DNA of 64,000 nucleotides. Origin: Aldrovandia affinis (taxonomy: Eukaryota; Chordata; Actinopteri; Notacanthiformes; Halosauridae). Both the position numbers and the translations under genes were made by a program. The notes beneath the pieces were generated by a model. That model worked only from the letters and a program-made list of their open reading frames with translations. It was not told where the DNA came from and did no database searches. The stretch lies in NCBI GenBank assembly GCA_029706075.1, contig JAINUG010000055.1:372001-436000 (forward strand). The letters are read 5' to 3'. Positions 12,494-23,400 of this stretch are shown piece by piece. Each line of letters opens with the position of its first letter. The first letter of the stretch is position 1.

Positions 12494-12501
12494 GTTGCAT
12501 G

Positions 12502-14189
12502 TTCTCATGAGTTTGTAAATGAGAAGCATGCAAATTAGGTTGTAAATGGAGATAAGTGCAAATCTGTTGGCCCCCTATTGGGGAGAGCAGTCCTCAAAGG
12601 GTGTTCCTCATTTGCATGCGTCTCCACTTACAACATAATTTGTATGCTTCACTGACCACCTTGAGTCTCCACTTAAGATTTGCAAGCCTCACTGCTTTTA
12701 AACTAAGTAATGAGTGCGTTTGATATCAAGCTATTTTGAAAACACGAGAAATATCTGACAACACAAAATAATTGCATCAGTCATTCAGCCTGCTTGTTGA
12801 GATCAGGGAGGGCAAACGTTGCTATCAAGTATAGTACAACTATTGCTTTGTGAAGAGTAAATGTGGCTTTGAGACAAAATGATGTTGACAATGTGTTTTC
12901 AAACTGCTATGTCATGAAATCAACCAGTAATGTGATGTGAACAAACGTTAACGTTATACATTTGTGCGATATCCATTAAATGTTACAACAGCATTTCCAT
13001 GCATTTCAGCTTTTCCCCCCTATACAGAGCTGCTATGATAAACTGACCAATCGTTGTGTTTGCAACCATCACGGATAAAAACATGATCGGATGTGTGCAT
13101 ACTCTGTAACTTTTAAACGGTTAAGTGCTCAAAGTTGAAAAATAGTTATGTTGTGCCACACAAATGTATTTATTTCATGGCAAAATGATAACAGGATCTC
13201 CTTAGTTTTTTCCAAATCTCATGCCATCTCCACACCAACAGACTGGTCCCTGGTATGATGACTCCAGATGAGTCCTGGCAACAAGGAGTCTCTCACAGGA
13301 TGATATAAAACTGCGCATGCCTAGTATCTCATGACGGTTGAAATTGCTCATTTATTTGAGTACTTGCAAATAGATTAAACCATTTAACTGGAGTATAATT
13401 ATTAAATGGTGGTAATAAATGCATTCATATCATGTTTCACACGTAAGGGAAGTTTTGCACAATTAGCAAGCTAGGAAAGGCAAGTTTGGTAAGCTTGTGG
13501 TCATTCAATATTCTACAACACAAAAGAATTGTTGCTTGCCACTTGACATGACTGACATACATTTATGATCAAATTTAGCATTTTGTTCAGTGTTGTCGAT
13601 AGAGTGTGATTAGTACCCTTGATTAGGGTATTTGGTATTTAGCTCGGCAAGCTAATAGTATCTCTTGTTGTGGGGAGTGGCCTACTATGGCCGCATTTGA
13701 AACCCACATTAGACCGACCTTGTGACAGTGGCAACAGTCAAAACCTACATTTTGTCATTTCCATCAATGAAGGAAAAGTATTTTATCTTGACACATGCAA
13801 ACTTTATTGAATTATTTGGCCTGAATGCCAAGTGCTGCAATTTTTTTCTCCAAAAGCACCTTTGATCACAAAAAAAAAGAAAAAGGTGTGGTGTTTATAT
13901 TACATTTACAAATAAAAATATTTGATAACAAACAAAAAAATCGAAACTATCAAATTTAAAATCATATTTTTCATTTACATACATGACCCCACATCGTTGA
14001 CCTCTGTTATGTTCTGTGATTTGATTGGTGTTGTTGCTTCATATCATTGCAAGTGTGATTGCGCGCGTGATTTACCACAAGTGCTGGTGCAGTGAAATTT
14101 CAAGTAGTAAGTAATCTATGTAGCCTAAGGAAAAAGTTAAAAAAATGGAGATGAACAGAGATGCACATACCACATAGTCTATCCTCGTG
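12502..14189. other. Intergenic, nothing recognised
   Basis: AT-rich; no coding exon, RNA gene or repeat end identified. Confidence 0.4.
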
Positions 14190-16080
14190 CTTACCCACTA
14201 CACAGTCCAGCCCTCAGACCACAATGTTCTCCAGACCCCCTCAGTCGTCTGAATTTCTCCCCCTGCTTCAATCCCTTGACTTCAACATGGCTGAATCCCC
14301 ATCCACCCACAAGGCCGGCAACTAACTGGACTTTGTCTTGTCCAGGAAATGTACTGCACCAAATATTGTGGTATCTCCCCTTCTTGTGTCTGACAACTGC
14401 TTTCTGTCTTTTTCTCTCCCCCTCCCTTCTTCACCTAAACCCTCTTCACCTCCCCCCACTGTTTCTACCCTTCGCAACCTCCGCTCCCTCTCCCCCTCTG
14501 CCCTGGCAGCTACTGTCCTATCATCCCTTCCCCCTACTAATACCTTCTCTCAGCTACCTGCTGACATAGCCTCATCCACCCTACTGCCCTCTCTCTCCTC
14601 CTCCTTTGATTCGCTCTGTCCTCTCTCCACTAAACCTGCTCATCTCCGACCCCCCAACCCCTGGCTAACTGACTCCATTCGGGCTGACCGAGTCAAACTG
14701 CGAGAGGCAGAAAGGAAATGGAGAAAATCCAAACCCTGGGTGCCCTGTCTGACTCCCACACTCTCCTGGCTACTTTTTCCTCTAACCTCTCCTCTGCTAA
14801 ATCTGCATTTTTCTTTTCCAAAATTAAATCTTCTGCTGCTAACCCTCGCAAACTGTACTCTACATTTTCCTCTCTCCTCACACCTCCTCTCTCCCCCACC
14901 CCGCTCCTCTCTAACCGCAGATGACTTTGCATCCTTCTTTTGCAAGATCAATGACATTCGCAACTCCTTCTCCCCATCCCCTCCCGCACCTAACACTCCC
15001 TCACCCATCTCACAACCTCTCACCCAGTCTTCCTTCTCACCCCTCCCTGACTCTGACATCTCACAACTTGTTCACTCCCATCGTCCTACTACCTGACCTC
15101 TCGATCCTATTCCTTCCCCCCCTTTTCCAGTCCATCGCTATGGACATCCTCCCCTTTGTGTCCAATGTTATTAACTCTTCTCTTTTCCTCTGGCTCTGTC
15201 CCCTCTCCCCTCAAAAGGGCCCATTATCATCCCCTCCTCAAAAAAACGTCTCTGAATCCTGCTATTATTTCTAACTACCGACCTGTCTCTCCTCCCATTC
15301 CTTTCCAAAACATGAGAGAGGGCTGTATATAACCAACTGTCTGCCCATCTCCTACGGAATGACCTGCTTGATCCCAACTAATATGGGTTCAAGGCAGACC
15401 ACTCCACAGAAACTGCTCTCCTCGCAGTCACCGAAGCTCTACAAGTAGCAAAATCTCAATCACTCAGCTCTGTCCTCCTCCTCCTCGACCCGTCCGCTGC
15501 ATTTGACACCGTGGACCACCAGATCCTGCTCTCATCTCTTGCCAAGATGGGAATCTCTGGATCTGCATTGGCATGGTTAGAATCATACCTGGCTGACCGG
15601 TCCTACCAGGTGGCCTTGTCATATCACTGTTATGCTGATGACACCCAACTCTTTCTCTCCTGAGTCCCAGGTCCCGGCACGTATCTCTGCATGTCTAACA
15701 GACATCTCTGCCTGGATGTCCACACACCACCTGAAGCTGAACCTGGGGAAGACAGAGCTGCTCTTCCTCCCAGCAACGAGCTCCCCGATGATTGATGCTT
15801 CAATCACCATGGAAGGCTACATAGTGTCTCCGTCCCGGTCTGCCTTGAGCCTTGGAGTGATGCTGGACCCTGGAAGCTGTGCTTCTCGGGCCACATCACA
15901 GTGATCACCCGGACTTGCCGATTCTCCCTCCACAACATCCAGAGAATTTGCCCATTCCTCACCCAAGAGGCGACACAACTCCTGGTCCAGGCCCTGGTGA
16001 TCTCACGTCTGGACTACTGCAACTCCCTGCTGGCAGGCTTACCGGCCTGTGCCATGTATCTGTTTAATACTGTATTGTAA
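14190..16080 (+). mobile_element. L2/RSg-1-like non-LTR retrotransposon, internally deleted
   Basis: Reads on the + strand as the end of the endonuclease (FNMAESPSTHKAGN), a Pro/Ser-rich linker, NPWLTDSIRADRVKLREAER, then reverse transcriptase: ALQVAKSQSLSSVLLLLD, SAAFDTVDHQILLSSLAKMG, YHCYADDTQLFLS (catalytic YADD at about 15631), HHLKLNLGKTELLFLPA. Several frame changes and stops are present. Between LADRSYQV and YHCYADD the usual GVPQGSVLGP segment is missing, so part of the RT palm is deleted. The 5' part of the element is absent. The likely 3' tail lies beyond a Tc1 at 16758-16812. Confidence 0.88.
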
Positions 16081-16198
16081 AATAATCATAATAATTCTAA
16101 CCCTTTTCTTTCAGGTACAGTATGCAGCTACCAACAATGTCTATTGCTGTATTAGTACACTGATCTCTTGCGTGAACAATGATTGATCTTACCATGTA

Positions 16199-16752
16199 CA
16201 GTACCAGTCAAAAGTTTGAGTACACCTGCTGGAAACTAGGTTTATCTCATAATTGACAATGTTTTACACCATATACGTTTCTTTAAATACCTGAAAATGA
16301 AAAAAAAAACACATGTAACGATAAACAAAAGGAACATCAAAGCAATGTTCAATAAAATTTCATTGAAAATTGAATCTTGGATTCCTCAAAATAGCCACCC
16401 TTTGCTGTGATAACAGCCTCACAAACACGGGCCATTCGGTTAATAAGTTTCAGCAGGAAATCACCCGATAGGTCTTCCCAGCTCTCCTGTAGCAATTCCC
16501 AGAGGCACTTGTGGGTTGCTTTGCTTTGACTGTTCTGTCCAGTTCATCCCATACAAGTTCTATGGGATTGGGGTCTGGACACTGGGCAGGCCAGGTCCTT
16601 AGTTTGAGTTGTCCTTCACGTTCCCCCTTCACCAGATAGTTCTTTCCCAACTTCAAGGTGTGTTTCGTGTCGTTATCTTGCTCAAGAATGAAGGAGTGCC
16701 CGCTTAGCCGTAGTCCAGATGGAAGGTGTGCTCAAACCTTTGACTGGTACTG
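16199..16752 (-). mobile_element. Tc1 deletion derivative (554 bp) inserted in the LINE 3' end
   Basis: Inverted ends CAGTACCAGTCAAAAGTTTG (left) and its reverse (right, CTTTGACTGGTACTG) are each flanked by TA (16197-16198, 16753-16754). Inside, the - strand still encodes [20 protein letters not shown], the catalytic-Glu end of a Tc1 transposase; the rest is deleted. Confidence 0.9.
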
Positions 16753-16757
16753 TATAT

Positions 16758-16812
16758 ATGCACATCTCGTAAGTCGCTCTGGATAAGAGTCTGCTGAATC
16801 GTAAAAATGTTA
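16758..16812 (+). repeat. LINE 3' tail (RSg-1/HpaI-type)
   Basis: CGTAAGTCGCTCTGGATAAG followed by AGTCTGCTGAAT is the conserved 3' tail of teleost L2/RSg-1 LINEs and of SINEs that borrow it. It lies right after the Tc1, so it is probably the end of the LINE at 14190-16080. Confidence 0.75.
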
Positions 16813-16902
16813 CCTGTGTTAATTTACCCAAATGAACAGGGTAATTTCAAAGTGTGGCGTTATCTGAACAGGAGTGTGTTGATTTAATACAAAAAATATA
16901 TA

Positions 16903-18238
16903 CACTACCGGTCATAAGTTTTAGAACACCTCCATTTTTCCAGTTTTTATTGAAATTTACGCAGTTTAATGTTTCAATGTACTCTGAAATTAAAGCATAG
17001 AACAAATAAACAATTGGAGATAAAGAAATCATGGAATCTTTTTGTTTAACAAAATTTAATCTACATTTTTGATTCATCAAAGTAGCCACCTTTTGCAGAT
17101 ATAACAGCCGAACACACTCGTGGCATTCTTTCTACAATGGAAATCAAATATTGTTCGGAAAGTTCTTCCCAACACTGTTGCAGAAGTTCCCACAAATGTG
17201 TTGCACTTGTAGGTTGCTTTGCTTTCACCCTTCTGTCCACTTCATCCCAAATTAGCTTGATGGGGTTTCATGGCCATTTCATGATTTGCAGCCTACCGTC
17301 TTGTTCTTTTCTTCTAAGGTAGTTCTGACATAGCCTGGAGGTATGTTTTGGGTCATTATCTTGCTGCAGGATGAACCCCTGACCAACTAGGCGTAGACCA
17401 CAGGGTATTGCATGGTGCTGCAAAATGCTGTGGTAGCCCTTTTGGTTCAGGCTGCCAGTCACTCTGTGCAAGTCGCCGACTCTGGATCCAGCAAAAGAGC
17501 CCCAAACCATCACGCTTCCTCCTCTATGTTTGACAGTTGGGTGTCACACACTGAGGAACCATCCTTTTGCCTACTCGACGGCGTACAAAAACCCTGCGTG
17601 ATGAACCAAAGATTTCAATTTTTGATTCATCGGTCCAGAAGACCTTCCAGTCTTCAGTAGTCCACTGGCGGTGCTTTAGGGCCCTGGCAAGCCTCTTTTT
17701 ATTATTTTGCCATCTTAGCAATGGTTTTCTTACTGCCACTCGACCTGTCAAACCTGCAGCTCTAAGTCTTCTCTTCACAGTTGAAACTGAGACTTCCTTA
17801 CTTCGACCAGTGCTAAGCTGTGCTTGAAGCGGTTGTCCTGTGAGCCGCCTATCATGCAAGCTGTTGACTCTCAGAAACATGTCTTCTGATTTTGTTGTGG
17901 CTTTGGATCTGCCAGACCTCTTCCTGTCAGAGTTTCCTTCAGTTTCCAAGTGCCTTTTGATGGTGTAGGAAAATGTACTCACTGACACCATGGCCTTCTT
18001 TGCAATTTCTCTAAAGGAAAGACCTACACTTTTAAGGGTTATAATGGTCCGTCTGTCTTCCTTTGTTAATTGCCTTTTTCTCGCCATTATGATAGCAATA
18101 TACTACTTCCAGCAGTGCAATATTGTCCAAATAATACTTCAGAGGGTGTAGTAACACAGTATTCACTGGACTTGAACTGCTTAAATTTCAGTAAAAACTG
18201 GAAAAATGGGGGTGTTCTAAAACTTTTGACCGGTAGTG
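16903..18238 (-). mobile_element. Tc1 element with broken transposase (copy 1 of a family)
   Basis: Ends CACTACCGGTCA at 16903 and the inverted copy at 18238, each bordered by TA (16901-16902, 18239-18240). It is 1336 bp. Compared with the 1594-bp relative at 31066-32659 it lacks about 240 bp of the right subterminal region and some 30 bp in the coding part. Confidence 0.93.
17130..18087 (-). pseudogene. Tc1 transposase with 1-base insertion and lost catalytic Glu
   Basis: MARKRQLTKEDRRTIITLKS, the HTH EIAKKAMVSVSTFSYTIKRH, and [16 protein letters not shown] (first catalytic Asp) are clear. The frame breaks at 17539-17541, where GGG stands against GG in the related copy at 31.7 kb. It resumes with [20 protein letters not shown] and [17 protein letters not shown] (second Asp). 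A small deletion then brings a stop, and the NPIE motif reads NPIK, so the third catalytic residue is lost. Confidence 0.88.
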
Positions 18239-18659
18239 TACATCTTCATATTCCATATACACAAATTTGTGTTAGTATACTCTGGTCACAACCTGGACAT
18301 GCACATGCACATATTGGCATGGCAACGGAAAGAATACAAGTCATCCATACAAGGTTTTGTACAATGTAACTAATCCATATGATAACAAATTAATATCAAT
18401 CAAGAACACCAATTATTAAATGATGAAAATAATGGATTGGATTCATTTTAATAACCCACAGCCCCACAATGAACAACTATGCTTACATAAATCTTAACAC
18501 CCACCAAACCCTCCCAGGGCAAGCAAAATTATATACAGTATTTATGGAACTACAATTATTCACAAAGTTTACACAAAAAGCCCTTTGCCACTTATCTGAT
18601 CAGACTTCAGAAAAAAAAGATGAACAAAAAGTATTCATATCAATTTACAGATGAAACCA

Positions 18660-20311
18660 AATATATTCTTTAAGAATTTTTTTTAATATCTTTGTTTTCT
18701 GGTATTGGAGGGTAAAGTTTACCAGTATTAATGTAATTTCTGTTTCATACGTAGATCAGAGGCTTCAGTAGACATTAGTGGGGTTTCCAATCAGCGGTTT
18801 TGGCGGCAGGTAAATCCAATGTACGCTCCCGTTTACTGCAGATTTAAAAGTGGAATTTTGTATACCAGTTTGTACCGAGGGGCACTTAACGTATAGAAAA
18901 AATGAGGTGCACAGATTTTGTGCAGTTACAAAAATTGTCTACCGTCTCAAAGTGACACTTTTTTGGGCCACAGAAAATTTCACAAAAGAGCAATTGGGAA
19001 ATGGAGTCCCAAGCTTATTTTGACAAAATATTCTCTGGACTCCACTTCCCACAATGCTCTATGCTAAATGTTTAGTGACACGCTGCCTCTTGAACACATC
19101 CCAGTTGAAAGACTTGGGTGTTCTGCCTGGTTTTATGGTCGGTCTGCAACCCAATTTTGGCCTGATACGAAAACCCAGACCATCTGTGTTTTGAGCCAAA
19201 CCCCTTGAATGGAAACCACTCTCCAAACCCTTTGGTGTCAATTGCCTCTTTGTCATATATTCTTCCCCTTCCTATACAATACCATTATGAGATTCAAATC
19301 GGCTCAGCTTTACGCTTCTGTCTCCAACACATGTATTCAAAGTTTGTTGACAAGAGTTTACATTTAAAGTGCTATAAAAGTATGTGGAAATACGATTCAC
19401 ATTTCATAAAGCCGGCATGTCTATTTACAGTGCATTCCTTAAAAATTCTCAAAATATGCCAAAGTTGTAATAGCAAGCATACTTCTGCTTCATACCACCG
19501 TACAGCTCATGTCGACATGAACTGGTTCAGTTTCAATTCAATGGAAGAATTTCTCCCCACCCATCATGATGGCTAAAAATTGTATGCCCTCAAATCAGCA
19601 TAAGCTTATGAAATATTCCTATTTACACTGCTGAGGCAACACAATGTTAGCAATACTCTCATTTGCAAATAAACATGAGCATAAGCATGTTGACAAAAGT
19701 TTTCTTGGCAAGTGGGCAAAGATGAGCTTTGAGAGGATCGAGGTACAGGTAGCCAACCTGTGGAATCTATCAGGAACAGCGTACAAGAAAGAAAGGAGAG
19801 GGGAGAGAGGCGAAAAAAAAAAAAAAAACCCTCTGTGAAACTGGGAAGAGGGGCTTTTGTCACGGTGGCGGACTGTGTGTGGGTGCTACATCATTAATTC
19901 AAGTCAAAATGAACAAGTCCTACTTCCTAAGTCCAAGCACTGGAAATCTGGAAATAGACCATTTGAAGGTCAAAGTGTTCCAACCCAATTGCCCCCCCAC
20001 CCCACCCCACCCATTATGTTCCAAAAAGTGGGGTTTGCAGACAGTTTTGATTTCCCAAAACCCCCTCTTGCTTTGATGGCTTGGTCCATTGTATTTTTGT
20101 CAACCACCAAAGATGGAAGAACGCATTTTACTGGCCGATGCTCGATGTTTGGGCTGAAGTTGAAGGTTACCTGGAGGAGGTGGGGGTGGGGGTGGGGGGT
20201 TGGGGGTTAAATACAGTTTTGGGGGCGTGGAAATGAAACCTTTGTAGCCACTGCTTCCCACCATAGTTATGCTCGCGTTGCCTGGCTCTTTCTCCCAGGG
20301 GCCGGCGGCAC
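18660..20311 (-). other. os9: Probable os9 3' UTR
   Basis: Between the os9 stop and the Tc1 element ending at 18238 no recognised repeat or gene is seen. An ATTAAA on the - strand (about 18681-18686) could be the poly(A) signal, giving a 3' UTR of about 1.6 kb. The true end is uncertain. Confidence 0.4.
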
Positions 20312-20449
20312 TCAGAAGTCCACGTCGTCGGAGTCCGAGGTCCCAGCAGACTGGGCCTCCTCCTGCTTCTCTCCCCACACAAACCTGTAGTTGTTCTCCA
20401 GCTCCTGCTGCCGCTTCTGTTCCTTGTAAACCTCCTCTGTCCCACCAGT
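20312..20449 (-). CDS. os9: os9 coding exon 15 (C-terminus and stop)
   Basis: 138 nt with stop TGA at 20312-20314. Encodes [20 protein letters not shown] then [11 protein letters not shown] and the acidic end DSDDVDF, equal in layout to human ELESNYRRVWG...DLDEFDF. Confidence 0.94.
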   Translation of the reverse strand, partial: TGGTEEVYKEQKRQQELENNYRFVWGEKQEEAQSAGTSDSDDVDF

Positions 20450-23400
20450 CTGAGTGAACAGGAGAGAGATATAGAGAGAGAGATAGAGATCGAGACATAG
20501 AGAGATGGCCTGTGTTTATGCGGAGCTGCAATCGGTGTGTAATCGATGCTCTCAAAGGGGTCATGTCTACTAGATGGGTGCAGTGAATGCATGCGAATCA
20601 GCAAAGCAGAGACAAGGACACCCTCCATAATATATACTGTATAATCAACCTATAGGAACACAACTGGTTTATATGCTAAAATAAGTCAAGTTTCCCATGA
20701 ATGTCTATTTGTATAACACTAGGGCCCTGTGTTTTCAGCCTGTAATTCAGTCCAACAAGATGGTGATGCAGTCTCAGGAAGCCAGCTGTTATGTAATCAT
20801 TCAAAACAATGACTTTCCAGTATCCAAACATCTTCATAATTAGTAATTGAACAATCACTCTGTCCAATTGCTCATCAATGGTGCACAAGTCTATACAAAA
20901 ATGTGTTGAATATATATTTAATTATACAGTTATTGTTTTTATTTACTAGCAAGTTTACTAGCGAGTTCTCTGACAATATTTGTCTTCCTCAAATACCTAT
21001 AGAGATGCATAGCGGATTTAAACTGAACTACAAGCAACAAAACCCAGAGCCTAACCTGCAACGAATGAAATATCAAAACTAACACATATGCTTTACCAGT
21101 AAATTTATTAGCAGCTCTCTGAAAGACTTTGTGTCTTCCTCAGTCAGCCACTGGTCTCCTGCCTCCTCCGCTGACCGGCGTGTTAGGATCTTCACCTCAA
21201 TTTTACCTGCAAGTACACGTCCACAGAAAAACGTGTCCCCTTCCACACCCAGACACACCTAATTCTAGAGAGTGGCACAATGCTCTCCACAATCCAAACA
21301 AAAGGCAAACAGGATTAAGATCTGGAAACAAAAGGCAGGCAGTGGGGAAAAAAAATAAGGAAAAAAAAAAAAAAAAAAAAAAAAAAAGAAAAAAGAAAAA
21401 TGGGTGTGGATGGAATTTTCTACATCGTTAATGAATGTGACATCGCCCTTTCGTCTGGCGCTTCACTGTGTGGGCAAGGCAGGTCGCGGAGACCAGCTTG
21501 GCGTCTTTCGCAAAGAAGCAGAAGCAGAAAACGCTCGAGCGAAAAAAGTTTCAAATTTCACACAATATGGAAATTTCCCAGATTAAACCAGATGCGGCGA
21601 GTTAACCGTATATTAAAATCCATTTAAATCAATCAATTAAGTTCTGGGTAACAATAAATAAACAGTAGACCTTATGTCCAGGACCAGAGCTGGGGACCTC
21701 AGCCTTAAGAGTGTTCTCTGAGAAGAGATTAGTGTCTATCAGCTGGTTATGTTTTGGGTTTTTTTGGGTGGGGGGGAAAGAAGTTTGGGTTAAGCACCAG
21801 CAACGAGAAGAGGAGGAAGTGCCCCTGCGGAAGGCGTCAGATCTCCTACCTTCCGTTTTCAGGCCCGCCCGTTCTAGCTGCTCTTTAACCACGTCCTTAA
21901 TCTGCTGCATTTGTGGATCCCCTTCGCTCAATTCCTGCACCTTCAACTGCTGATCAGGGCTGCCACCTGGCTTATACTTAGTAACTCTGATTTTAACCTG
22001 GTCGTCGGGGGCTTGGTCTGGGTAGCGACAAACAAAACAACAAGGTCACTTGAACAGCAGACCCTGGGTTCATACTAACAGAGTGGGTCTTGATTGGGTG
22101 AGACCAGTGATGAAAAAGGATCCTGGTCTTGTGTGCGATTGGCTGAGGGAGTTTTTTTGTTTGTTGGGATGGCCCCGTTTAAAACCAAAGGTTTCTGTCT
22201 TTAGGGGTGAGAGGCTGGCAGGACTAATGGCAAATGGAGGATGGGATGTCCATTTCTAGAAAGGAAAGATGGGAGTAAAAACTGAATATGTCACCATGAC
22301 CTCAATTAAAAGCGAGCCCAGGGCTGTTTTCTGTAGACTAGTCAATCCAGAGAAAGAATTTGGTTTTGGAGTTTCAGCTTAATTTATGAAGATTCTTGAA
22401 AGGCCGTGGTCAATTACAATAGTGTCGCAATGGATTTTCTGTCCTTGGGCACGCCTTTTCCCAAATATTCATAATGTAGTTCCCAAACTCAGTCTTGGGG
22501 ACCCACCGTGTCTGCTGGTTTTCGTTCCAACCACATTTGCAACCTCTTAACTGTAACAAGCTCTTCTTCATTAGACAATTTTAATGTCTATTTACATCCC
22601 TAGACTTTTAATCAGTCAGATCAACCAATGCTTTCATTTTCTGTAATATGCTTATATGACAGAAAATGTTATGCTATGTATCCTTTAAAGGCTGCATAGC
22701 TTAACTCAGTAGTTCCCAACCTTGGTCTTGGGGATCCACAGGTTTTTGTTACAGCCTTGATCAATTAATGTTGTTGAAAATGTGTCTACCATCATTTTTT
22801 CCTTAAAGTTATTTTAACACAATGCAGGTTTGTCTCATTGCCAGTTATTGAACAAACCAATTGGCAACAAATGGTTTAGTTTCAGTGACAAGGTGACAAA
22901 CTTTCCCACTGATTTCACCTGCCAGTCTATAATTTAATAGTAATTGTAAAAAGGTCATTTCATATGGCAAAGGAATCATGTGTCATACAGCACATTACAG
23001 AAAATGAGAGCAGTAGTTGATCTAACTGATTTAAAGTCCTGGGATGTGAATATGGGACATTTATTGTGCATGGCATACACAGCTATTTCTGACATAATAT
23101 GGCCTTAATCACTCTTAGAAACTAAGAGTGTCTAATTAAGAACAATTAACAGCTAGTTACAATACACAGAGGGTCGCCAGGACCGAGGTTGGGATCCACT
23201 GGCTTAACTGAATCAATTATACGTGGACAGGTGAAATAAGTGTGGTCTCAATTGGACAGCTGGTCACCGATTTCCGATTCGCCCTGTTTGTGGACAATAA
23301 GTTCCACAACAGGGCGAATGACAATGAGCCAAACCTGCATAGTGTTAAAATAAGTTTAAGGAAAAAAGTTAAGGTAGAACTTATGTTTTCAACAACCTGA

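Noticed and set aside
14338-15096. 252-codon Ser/Pro-rich open frame as a host gene
   Set aside because: It is the linker between endonuclease and reverse transcriptase of the LINE; RT motifs follow in other frames.
20100-20628. Long - strand open frames of about 153 codons at the os9 end
   Set aside because: One passes through exon 15 in the wrong frame or includes intron; the spliced frame ending DSDDVDF is the real one.
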